A stretch of 19,077 bases of DNA. It comes from JBBPXY01 sp038200435. Lineage in GTDB: Bacteria; Actinomycetota; Thermoleophilia; Solirubrobacterales; Solirubrobacteraceae. Positions 7,843 to 13,998 of this stretch are shown here, one piece after another. Both the position numbers and the translations under genes were made by a program. Position 1 is the first letter of the stretch; the number at the start of each line of letters is the position of its first letter. The stretch lies in assembly GCA_038200435.1 (NCBI GenBank), contig JBBPXY010000008.1, positions 1-19,077 of the forward strand, read 5' to 3'. Below the pieces are notes generated by a model. That model was given only the letters and a program-made list of their open reading frames with translations. It was not told the origin of the DNA and searched no databases.

Positions 7843-8496
7843 CGGCGCCGCCCCGCCGGTCTCGAGCAAACCGAGCGCCAGGGCCTCACGACCGAACGCG
7901 ATCTCCTCGTCGAACTCCTGCTCGCTCAGGCCCATGCCGGCGGGCAGCACATGAGCGGCGATCACGCCGTCCCACGCCGCCCATAGGAACACCGCCGCGC
8001 GCTCGGGGTCGACCGCCCGGACCGTCCCGTCGCCGATCGCCTCGCGCAGCGCCCCGGCCATCCGGTCGACCTCGGAGCGCACGCGCTCGGCCACGCGTTT
8101 CGTGGCGATCGCCGCCGGGCCGGTGCTCGGCCCTCCCGCGGGCGGAAAGCGGAACAGCCGGAAGTGGCCGGGGTGCTCCCGGGCGAAGCGAAGGTAGCCC
8201 TCCGCGATGCCCAACAGGCGCCCGACGGGATCGCCGCCGCTCTCCCACCCTTCGTCGCAGTAGCGCGCGTCGAGCCCGAGCGCACGGTCGATCAGCGCGG
8301 CGTAGACGCCCTCCTTGCCGCCGAAGTGCCCGTAGAGCGAACCGACGGCCACGTCGGCCTCATCGGCGAGCTGCTCGACGGTCGTGGCCTGAAAGCCGCG
8401 CGTGAGAAAGAGCCGCTCGGCGGCGTCAAGGATCGCGCCCGAGGTCTGGGCCCGGCGGCGGGTTCGACGATCCGGCGGCCTGGCGTCGACACGCAT
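7840..8496 (-). CDS. TetR/AcrR family transcriptional regulator
   Basis: A 218-aa repressor-type protein. The N-terminal DNA-binding domain shows the usual pattern: ILDAAERLFLTRGFQATTV (22-40) followed by the recognition helix region EADVAVGSLYGHFGGKEGVY (46-65). The C-terminal helical domain (about 80-210) would bind a ligand that I cannot predict. The ATG at 8496 is preceded by a strikingly AT-rich stretch that probably holds its promoter and operator. It is divergent from the VOC protein gene and upstream of the hydrolase, so it plausibly controls both, as is common for TetR regulators and their neighbours. Confidence 0.92.
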   Translation of the reverse strand: MRVDARPPDRRTRRRAQTSGAILDAAERLFLTRGFQATTVEQLADEADVAVGSLYGHFGGKEGVYAALIDRALGLDARYCDEGWESGGDPVGRLLGIAEGYLRFAREHPGHFRLFRFPPAGGPSTGPAAIATKRVAERVRSEVDRMAGALREAIGDGTVRAVDPERAAVFLWAAWDGVIAAHVLPAGMGLSEQEFDEEIAFGREALALGLLETGGAAP

Positions 8497-8502
8497 TGGA
8501 AC

Positions 8503-8535
8503 AGTATTACATAATTAGAACGTCATTATATACGC
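8503..8535. promoter_or_regulatory. AT-rich divergent promoter with candidate TetR operator
   Basis: A strongly AT-rich island in a very GC-rich window lies between the divergent TetR and VOC starts. Read on the minus strand it contains a perfect -10 hexamer TATAAT (plus-strand 8525-8530), about 28 nt from the TetR ATG. An inverted repeat ATAAT-9nt-ATTAT (8511-8529) overlaps that hexamer and would suit an autorepression operator. No convincing -35 box is visible, and the plus-strand -10 is ambiguous (TATATA/TTATAT around 8527-8532). Confidence 0.55.
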
Positions 8536-8566
8536 TTGATCTCGGGCTCGATGCGATCATGAACCC

Positions 8567-8911
8567 ATGGGCCTCAACCACGTTGCCCTCACCGTCCGTG
8601 ATCGCGACATCTCCGCGGCTTTCTACGGCGAGCATTTCGGCCTGTTCGACCACGTGCACGAGGACGAGCACCTACTGATCCTGAGCGGCCCGGGCTCACT
8701 TCTGGCGCTCAGCCAGGGGGTGCCGCCGTCCGAGCTCCCGCGCACCAATCACTTCGGCTTTCAGCTGTCCACCGGCGACGAGGTCCGCGCCGCACGTGCC
8801 CGCCTGCGCAAGGCCGGGGTGCCCGAGACCGAGTGGCAGGACGACGGGCGCTTCGTCCGCGTCCAGGTCAGCGATCCCGACGGCTACCGCGTCGAGCTGT
8901 ACGCCTACTGA
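8567..8911 (+). CDS. VOC family protein (glyoxalase/extradiol dioxygenase fold)
   Basis: A 114-aa single-domain vicinal oxygen chelate protein. The N-terminus MGLNHVALTVRD places the metal ligand candidate at His5, NHFGFQL gives His62, and the C-terminus YRVELYAY gives Glu110, the usual metal-binding set of the beta-alpha-beta-beta-beta fold. The size is typical of bleomycin-resistance/glyoxalase-like proteins that work as dimers. No Shine-Dalgarno sequence is seen before the ATG; the start is fixed by the fold. It lies opposite the TetR-hydrolase pair and may share its control. Its last 7 nt overlap the tail of rpe on the other strand. The substrate is unknown. Confidence 0.88.
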   Translation: MGLNHVALTVRDRDISAAFYGEHFGLFDHVHEDEHLLILSGPGSLLALSQGVPPSELPRTNHFGFQLSTGDEVRAARARLRKAGVPETEWQDDGRFVRVQVSDPDGYRVELYAY

Positions 8912-9609
8912 CCCGCTCCGCTCGCAGGTCCGGCCGCCTCGACCAGTGCGCTGTATGCCTCTCCCGGGTCGGGGGATCCGAAGACGGCCGACCCCGCCAC
9001 GAGCAACGAGGCCCCCGCCCCAGCGCAGGGCCCGGCGGTCTTCATGTCAACTCCCCCGTCGACCTCCACCGCACCGGTGTCCGGCACCAGCTCCCTCAGC
9101 CGGCGCAGGCGCTCGATCGACGCGGGAATGAACGCCTGGCCTCCCCAGCCGGGATTGACCGACATGCACAGGGCGACGTCGAGCTCGTCCGCGACCTCGG
9201 TAACCGCCCCGACTGGAGTACCCGGATTGATGGCGAGCCCGGCCACGCACCCGGCCTCGCGTATGGCGCCCAGCGTGCGGTGCGCGTGCGCCGTCGCCTC
9301 GACGTGGAAGGTGATCGAGTCGGCTCCCGCGTGCGCGAACTCCGCGATCTGGGCCTCCGGGCGCTCGATCATCAGGTGCACGTCGAGGGCTCCACCGGCG
9401 TCGTGCACCTGATCGGCCAGAGCCCCGACAATGAGCGGCCCGATGGTGATCGGGGGGACGAAGTGGCCGTCCATCACGTCGACGTGAATCGCCCGCGCGC
9501 CGGCCGCCATCACCTCGCCGACCTGGGCGCCGAGGCGGGCAAAGTCGGCAGACAGGATCGACGGGGCGATGCGCGGACCGCCGCCCATCAGGACCTCGCG
9601 AGGGGTCAT
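8905..9609 (-). CDS. rpe: Ribulose-phosphate 3-epimerase (Rpe)
   Basis: Interconverts ribulose 5-phosphate and xylulose 5-phosphate in the pentose phosphate pathway, and so also influences the ribulose 5-phosphate pool used by RibBA. The 234-aa TIM barrel shows APSILSADFARLG (15-27), IHVDVMDGHFVPP (41-53), DVHLMIERP (76-84), SVNPGWGGQAFIP (150-162) and VEVDGGVD (181-188). The metal ligands are His42, Asp44, His78 and Asp184, all present. I chose the ATG at 9609 because it overlaps the TGA of the zinc-ribbon gene (ATGA); an ATG at 9588 would also keep the fold. Its stop overlaps the VOC gene tail to tail. Confidence 0.95.
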   Translation of the reverse strand: MTPREVLMGGGPRIAPSILSADFARLGAQVGEVMAAGARAIHVDVMDGHFVPPITIGPLIVGALADQVHDAGGALDVHLMIERPEAQIAEFAHAGADSITFHVEATAHAHRTLGAIREAGCVAGLAINPGTPVGAVTEVADELDVALCMSVNPGWGGQAFIPASIERLRRLRELVPDTGAVEVDGGVDMKTAGPCAGAGASLLVAGSAVFGSPDPGEAYSALVEAAGPASGAGQ

Positions 9610-9836
9610 AGCGCCTGGAGCATGCTGCCACCGCAGTGGTTGCAAGAGACGATCGAGGTCGAGGACATTCGCACGATCGTCGAGTGCTCACCGCACTCGG
9701 GACACACCGAGGTCAGTTCGTAGCGCCGGAGGCAGTAGACGCAGCGGTAACGCCCGGGGGTGTTCGTCGCGCGCAACCACGGCTCACCGCAACCTGGGCA
9801 CTCGGGTCCCAGCTTCACCTCAGCCTCAGCACTCAT
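9606..9836 (-). CDS. Small double zinc-ribbon protein of unknown function
   Basis: A 76-aa protein with four CxxC knuckles: CPGC (13-16), CVYC (32-35), CPEC (45-48) and CNHC (65-68). This is enough for two zinc-ribbon sites, one formed by the first two pairs and one by the last two. A GRYRCVYC stretch resembles the second knuckle of ribosomal or RNA-polymerase-like ribbons. I do not recognise the family. It begins 14 nt after the fmt stop and its TGA overlaps the rpe ATG, so it is firmly part of the priA-def-fmt-rpe run. AAAGAG before the ATG is a weak ribosome binding site. Possible roles are nucleic-acid or ribosome binding, which is inference from the fold alone. Confidence 0.8.
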   Translation of the reverse strand: MSAEAEVKLGPECPGCGEPWLRATNTPGRYRCVYCLRRYELTSVCPECGEHSTIVRMSSTSIVSCNHCGGSMLQAL

Positions 9837-9850
9837 GTGAACAAGACTCT

Positions 9851-10756
9851 TTAGCGCATCGGCCGGTCGAAGCCGCGGTTGCCACGCACGTAGTCCGCGG
9901 CGGGCATGGCTCGCCCTCCCGGCGGCTGAACCTCGAGAAGTTCGAGCGCCCCCTCGCGGCAGCCGAGCCAGAGGCGTCCGTCGCGCGCCTCGAGGGCGCC
10001 TTCGGTGGCCTCGATGCTCACGCCCTCGCGGGCGGCCCTGACCCCGAGCCGGGAGCCATCGGGCAGCTCCAGGGCGGCGCCGATGTGCGGCGTGAGGGCG
10101 CGCACCGTGCGGGCCAGCTCCGCGGCCGGACGCGCGGAGTCGAGCCGCCGGTCCTCGGCGGTGATCTTCTCGGCGTAGGTGACACCGTCCTCGGGCTGCT
10201 CGGCGAACGGCGGCGGGTCGTCCAGGGCGCGGGAGAGCAGCTCGCTTCCGAGGTCGGCGAGGCGACTGGACAGGGTTCCGTAGGTGTCCTCTTCGGAGAT
10301 CGCGGTGCGCTCGCACAGGGCGACCGGACCCGAGTCGAGCCCGGCTGTCAGCTGCATGATCGCCACGCCCGTCTCGGAGTCGCCCGCCATGATCGCGCGC
10401 TCGACAGGCGCCGCCCCTCGCCAGCGCGGCAGGAGCGACGGGTGCACGTTGAGCATCGGGTGAGCCGACAGCAGCGGCTCGCGGATCAGCGCTCCGTAGG
10501 CGCATACGCATACGGTCTGCGGTCGAGCGGCGGCGATACGCACCAGGGCCTCCTCGCCGTTCACGTCCTCGGGCTGGGAGAGATCGAGGCCGAGCGTCCG
10601 CGCGGCCTCGGCGACGGGAGGCGCTGCCAGCTTCTTCCCCCGCCCGCGTGGCCGGTCGGGTCGCGTGATCACGAGCTGGGGACGGTGGGAGCCGGCGGCC
10701 AGGTGCTCGAGGACCGTCGCGGCGAACTGCGAGGTGCCCAGGTAGACCGTGCGCAC
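9851..10756 (-). CDS. fmt: Methionyl-tRNA formyltransferase (Fmt)
   Basis: Formylates the methionine on initiator tRNA using 10-formyltetrahydrofolate. The 301-aa protein has the catalytic set Asn103, His105 and Asp141 in LNVHPSLLPRWRGAAPVERA (102-121) and LTAGLDSGP (136-144). The N-terminus VRTVYLGTSQFA begins the Rossmann fold, RPDRPRGRGKKL (32-43) is the loop that contacts the tRNA acceptor stem, and the C-terminal OB-like domain starts near 205. The GTG start directly abuts the TAG stop of def. The length is near the family norm (about 310). The pairing with def, which removes the same formyl group after translation, is classic. Confidence 0.95.
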   Translation of the reverse strand: MRTVYLGTSQFAATVLEHLAAGSHRPQLVITRPDRPRGRGKKLAAPPVAEAARTLGLDLSQPEDVNGEEALVRIAAARPQTVCVCAYGALIREPLLSAHPMLNVHPSLLPRWRGAAPVERAIMAGDSETGVAIMQLTAGLDSGPVALCERTAISEEDTYGTLSSRLADLGSELLSRALDDPPPFAEQPEDGVTYAEKITAEDRRLDSARPAAELARTVRALTPHIGAALELPDGSRLGVRAAREGVSIEATEGALEARDGRLWLGCREGALELLEVQPPGGRAMPAADYVRGNRGFDRPMR

Positions 10757-11368
10757 CTAGGCGTCGCGCTGGGCCTCGCGCATCGCTCGCATGGCCTCCT
10801 TGCGCTGGTCGCGCGAGGCGCGCTCGAGGATCAGCACGCCGTCGAGGTGGTCCATCTCGTGCTGGATCACCCGCGCTTCGAGTCCCGTCGCTTCGATCAT
10901 GAGCTCCTCCCCGTGCTCGTCCTGAGCGTGCACGCGCACGTGGACGGAACGCTCGATGTCGACGTGGACACCAGGCAAGCTGAGACATCCCTCTTCGAGG
11001 ATCTCCTCTTCGCTCCCGTGCCACTCGAGCCTTGGGTTGACGAGGACGGTGACCGGCGTGTCGGGTTCGACCCGGTAGACGAGGAGCCGGTGCAGCACGC
11101 CGACCTGCGGCGCCGCGAGCCCGATTCCCATCGCCTCGTGCATGATCGAGGCCATGTGGTGCGCCTCGTCGAGCAGGGACGCGTCGAAGCGCTCGACCGT
11201 GCGCGTGCGCGTCGTGAGGACCGGGTCGCCGTAGGCGCGGATGCGAGCCAGCGCAGCCGAGCGGCGCGCGAGGCGCTCCGGGTCTACCGGAGGCGGCGCC
11301 TCGACCTCGTCGGTCTCCTCCCCCGGGTCGACCGGTTCGAGGGCTTCGGGATCGGAGAGGGTTGCCAC
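10757..11368 (-). CDS. def: Peptide deformylase with an N-terminal extension (Def)
   Basis: Removes the formyl group from nascent peptides. The three family motifs are intact: GIGLAAPQVG (81-90), EEGCLSLP (125-132, metal ligand Cys128) and HEMDH (170-174, metal ligands His170 and His174, catalytic Glu171). From the GTG at 11368 the protein is 203 aa, about 40 longer at the N-terminus than usual. The first 42 residues are acidic and Pro-rich with no motif, and the normal start region is IRAYGDPVL (43-51). No in-frame ATG lies close to that point, and the GTG is preceded by TAAACT at 7 nt, which suggests a leaderless promoter. An upstream frame extends to 11476 but runs through palindromic repeat sequence, so I reject it. 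Confidence 0.92.
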   Translation of the reverse strand: MATLSDPEALEPVDPGEETDEVEAPPPVDPERLARRSAALARIRAYGDPVLTTRTRTVERFDASLLDEAHHMASIMHEAMGIGLAAPQVGVLHRLLVYRVEPDTPVTVLVNPRLEWHGSEEEILEEGCLSLPGVHVDIERSVHVRVHAQDEHGEELMIEATGLEARVIQHEMDHLDGVLILERASRDQRKEAMRAMREAQRDA

Positions 11369-11375
11369 GCGACCG

Positions 11376-11381
11376 AGTTTA
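11376..11381 (-). promoter_or_regulatory. Candidate -10 box for a leaderless def transcript
   Basis: TAAACT on the minus strand, 7 nt before the def GTG, fits the distance from a -10 element to a transcription start that would coincide with the start codon. No good -35 is seen. There is no Shine-Dalgarno sequence in those 7 nt. Confidence 0.45.
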
Positions 11382-11440
11382 GGGTCCGCTATCCAGGAAA
11401 GGCGTCGACCGGGCGGGAGCGCGACCCGGGTCCGCGAGAC

Positions 11441-11550
11441 CGACCATTTCTGTCCACGAACGCCGGGAGCTCGCACCTGTGGACAGAAATGTGCCTATAG
11501 CGACCATTTCTGTCCACGAGCGCCGACGACCGGCATCTGTGGACAGAAAG
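11441..11550. repeat. Two tandem long palindromes (60-bp period) between priA and def
   Basis: Copy 1: CATTTCTGTCCAC (11445-11457) is the perfect inverse of GTGGACAGAAATG (11479-11491), a 13-bp stem with a 21-nt loop. Copy 2: the same left arm at 11505-11517 pairs with GTGGACAGAAA (11539-11549), 11 bp, again with a 21-nt loop. The copies start exactly 60 bp apart, and the first 25 bases (11441-11465 against 11501-11525) differ at one position. The loops share their flanks, but about 8 central bases differ. The rest of the 239-bp gap (11369-11607) holds no gene that I can support. The layout resembles REP-like palindromic units. Confidence 0.92.
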
Positions 11551-11607
11551 GAGCGGCCAATCCGGCTTCCTCCCTCCCCAGACCAGAGGGACTTCCGCCG
11601 CCGTCTC

Positions 11608-13764
11608 TCACTGCGGATCAACATCCACGCTCAAGCTCGCCGCCCGCCCCACCGCGCTCGCCGTATGCGCCTCCACCGCCGCCCCCACCGCCCTGACGGC
11701 CGCAGTCCGATCATGAGCACGGATCTCCAGCTGACTGCGCTCGCGACCCCGCAGGCGGAACAGTGGAGCGGGACCCAGGATCATCGCTCCCGGGATATTC
11801 AACAGAGCGTGCAACGCCGTGGCGGCGGCCGTGGCAGCACCGGCGGCCGGAGCCGAGCACACGATGCGTATGAGGCTCGCGTAGGGCGGATAGCCGAGCG
11901 CACGCCGGCGCTCTAGTTCGCCCTCGAGGAACCCGTCGGAGTCGTGCCGTGCCGCCGCGCGTATGGACGGGGCGTCGGGCGCGAGCGTCTGCACGAGCAC
12001 CCGGCCCCCGGCCGGCCCCCGGCCCGCGCGACCCGCGAGCTGGGCGATCAACGCGAATGTCCGCTCCTCAGCGCGGAAGTCGGGGAACCGCAGGGTGGAG
12101 TCGGCGTCGAGCACGAGCCCGAGTGTCACGTCGGGGAAGTCGTGGCCCTTGGCCACCATCTGGGTGCCCACGAGCACCCCGGACGGCGCCGCCTGGAAGG
12201 CAGCAAGTGTGCGCGCGGTGGCGTCCTTCCCCGCAGCGGAGTCGGCGTCGAGACGTAGCACCGGGAAGTCCGGAGTGGCGAGCCCCGAGGCGAGCTCGGC
12301 CTCCACGCGCTCGGTCCCGGCACCGTGGCGCGCCACCGACGGGGCGCGGCAGCTCGGGCAGCGCTCCGGCGCCCGCTCGGAATGGCCGCAGTGATGGCAC
12401 GTCACACGACCGGACGAGCGGTGAAGCACGAGCGCCACGTCGCACTCCGGGCACTGCCAGACGTGCCCGCACGTGCGGCAGGAGAGGAAGTTCGACCAGC
12501 CGCGGCGGTTGAGCAGCACGATCGCCTTGCCGTGGGCTCTTCGGACCTCCCCGAGCGCCTCCCGGGCCAAAGGATGCAGGGCGTGGGCGGCATCACGCAT
12601 GTCGAGGATCTCCACGGGTGGAAGCGGCCGCGAGTCGACCCGCGAGGGCAGGCGAAGGCGTTTCAGAGCGACCACGCTCTCCGGTCGCGGAGTCGCACTG
12701 CCGGCCAGCAGAACCGCGCCCGCCTCCGCCGCGCGGCGTTCGGCGACGCGGCGGGCGTCGTAGCGCGGATCACCCTCGTGCTTGTAGGAAGCATCGTGCT
12801 CCTCGTCGACCACCACCAGCTGCAGATCCCAGAGCGGCGCGAAGACGGCTGAGCGGGGGCCGACGCAGATGCGCGCCTCGCCGGCGGCGAGACGGCGCCA
12901 CTCGTCGTAGCGCTCTCCTTGGCCTAGACCCGAGTGGAGGACGGCGACGGTATCCCCGAAGCGGGCCTGAAAGCGGCCGACCGTCTGCGGGGTGAGCGCG
13001 ATCTCGGGCACGAGCACGAGCGCCGATCCGCCGCGCTCCAAGGCCGCCGCCGCGGCCTGCAGATAGACCTCCGTCTTCCCCGACCCGGTCACGCCGTGCA
13101 GGAGGAAGCGGCGATCCTCGCCCTGGCCCGCAATCGCCGCGAGAACGGGGGCCAGCGCGGCCTCCTGCTCGGCACTGAGCACCGGCTCCAGACCGTGCGC
13201 GCCGACGGAGGTCGCGACCGGCCGGCGGCGCACCGGCGCGCTACGCAACGTCAGCAAGCCGCGCACGTCGAGCCGGCGCAGGCTTCCGTGAGCGGCGCCC
13301 GCATGCGTCGCGGGCATCGCGCCGAGCTCGCGCAGGCGCTCGAGCACGGCCAGCTGGCCGGGCGTGAGTCCTCTCCCCTCGGCCAGCGCCTCCCGCCCCG
13401 CGACAGTGAGCTCAGCGTGCAGAACCCGCCGCGGGCGAGTGCGTCCTGCACCGGGGGCCATCACGAGCCCTAGCGCCCGGGCCGGAGTCGAGCAGTACTC
13501 CTCGGCCATCCACAGGGCGAGACGAACGAGATCGGGCGGTACCGGATCGCCCGCGCGTCCGAGGGGCACCGCGAGGCGCTCGGGGTCCACGGCCGACTCA
13601 TCGGCCGTCGCGGTGACGACTCCGACGATCGAGCGCCCGGAGAAGGGCACTCGCAAAGTGGTGCCGACTTCTACGCCCCGGTGCTCGTCGTCGAGCCGGT
13701 AGTCGAACGGCCCTCGAACCGCGCGCGTCGTGACGAGCGGCTCTACCTGGGCGAACGCGGGCAC
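11608..13764 (-). CDS. priA: Primosomal protein N', replication restart helicase (PriA)
   Basis: A superfamily 2 helicase that reloads the replisome at stalled forks. Numbering from the TTG at 13770 gives 720 aa; from the GTG at 13764, which I prefer, 718. Visible on the 720 scale: Walker A GVTGSGKTE (226-234), Walker B DEEH (322-325), motif III AGSATP (356-361), and the eight-cysteine zinc region CRTC, CPEC, CHHC, CPSC (Cys431/434/440/443/458/461/471/474). GTQMVAKGHDFPDV (535-548) and QLAGRAGRG (577-585) follow. The ATPase motifs are intact, unlike some actinobacterial PriA homologues said to have degenerate helicase motifs. It lies downstream of metK across a 226-bp structured gap. Confidence 0.95.
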   Translation of the reverse strand: MPAFAQVEPLVTTRAVRGPFDYRLDDEHRGVEVGTTLRVPFSGRSIVGVVTATADESAVDPERLAVPLGRAGDPVPPDLVRLALWMAEEYCSTPARALGLVMAPGAGRTRPRRVLHAELTVAGREALAEGRGLTPGQLAVLERLRELGAMPATHAGAAHGSLRRLDVRGLLTLRSAPVRRRPVATSVGAHGLEPVLSAEQEAALAPVLAAIAGQGEDRRFLLHGVTGSGKTEVYLQAAAAALERGGSALVLVPEIALTPQTVGRFQARFGDTVAVLHSGLGQGERYDEWRRLAAGEARICVGPRSAVFAPLWDLQLVVVDEEHDASYKHEGDPRYDARRVAERRAAEAGAVLLAGSATPRPESVVALKRLRLPSRVDSRPLPPVEILDMRDAAHALHPLAREALGEVRRAHGKAIVLLNRRGWSNFLSCRTCGHVWQCPECDVALVLHRSSGRVTCHHCGHSERAPERCPSCRAPSVARHGAGTERVEAELASGLATPDFPVLRLDADSAAGKDATARTLAAFQAAPSGVLVGTQMVAKGHDFPDVTLGLVLDADSTLRFPDFRAEERTFALIAQLAGRAGRGPAGGRVLVQTLAPDAPSIRAAARHDSDGFLEGELERRRALGYPPYASLIRIVCSAPAAGAATAAATALHALLNIPGAMILGPAPLFRLRGRERSQLEIRAHDRTAAVRAVGAAVEAHTASAVGRAASLSVDVDPQ

Positions 13765-13773
13765 GGGCAAGCC

Positions 13774-13779
13774 AATCTA
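13774..13779 (-). promoter_or_regulatory. Candidate -10 box for priA
   Basis: TAGATT on the minus strand lies 9 nt before the GTG at 13764 (3 nt before the alternative TTG). No Shine-Dalgarno sequence is present. This favours the GTG start and a leaderless or nearly leaderless transcript. A GC-rich inverted repeat, GCCCGC (13781-13786) with GCGGGC (13803-13808), lies just upstream of it. Confidence 0.4.
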
Positions 13780-13810
13780 GGCCCGCCCGCGGACACGAGC
13801 GAGCGGGCTA

Positions 13811-13998
13811 AGAGCCGGTCTCAAACCCGGTCGCGAGGCGGAGGGATGCGGCTCGTGGATGCCGGGCGACGCGGCTGACCGCAGTCGATCAGCCGGGCAC
13901 CGCCAGCGAAGCCGGTGGTCGGTGCGAGGATCAGACGTGGCGATCCGCCGCCGCGAGACGGTTCCCTGCGACCGTGAACGGGTTCTGAGACCGGCTCT
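13811..13998. other. 188-bp structured element with terminal inverted repeats between metK and priA
   Basis: The ends AGAGCCGGTCTCA (13811-13823) and TGAGACCGGCTCT (13986-13998) are perfect 13-bp inverted repeats. The pairing continues after a single bulged C with AACCCG (13824-13829) to CGGGTT (13979-13984), then GTCGC (13830-13834) to GCGAC (13968-13972). Inside are a GGCTGA/TCAGCC hairpin (13873-13894) and an ACCGCC/GGTGGT hairpin (13899-13919). Short CTAAGAG direct repeats occur at both edges (13808-13814 and 13997-14003). The metK stop overlaps the right arm by 2 nt. It is either a structured RNA or a MITE-like element; the orientation cannot be decided from the sequence. No gene is supported in the 226-bp gap. 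Confidence 0.75.

Noticed and set aside
11369..11476. Extension of def to a start at 11476
   Set aside because: The added 36 residues run through and next to the palindromic repeat. The GTG at 11368 has a better-placed promoter-like hexamer.
9569..11500. A 643-codon plus-strand open frame
   Set aside because: It is antisense to rpe, the zinc-ribbon gene, fmt and def, all of which show intact motifs. GC-rich codon use leaves long stop-free antisense frames.
11441..11550. CRISPR array
   Set aside because: There are only two repeats, each itself a long palindrome with partly conserved loops rather than unique spacers, and no cas gene is in the window.
13781..13998. tmRNA, RNase P RNA or SRP RNA
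   Set aside because: None of the conserved cores (tRNA-like CCA end, RNase P GAGGAAAGTC-like core, SRP tetraloop helix) is present. A 6S-like hairpin cannot be excluded but has no positive evidence.
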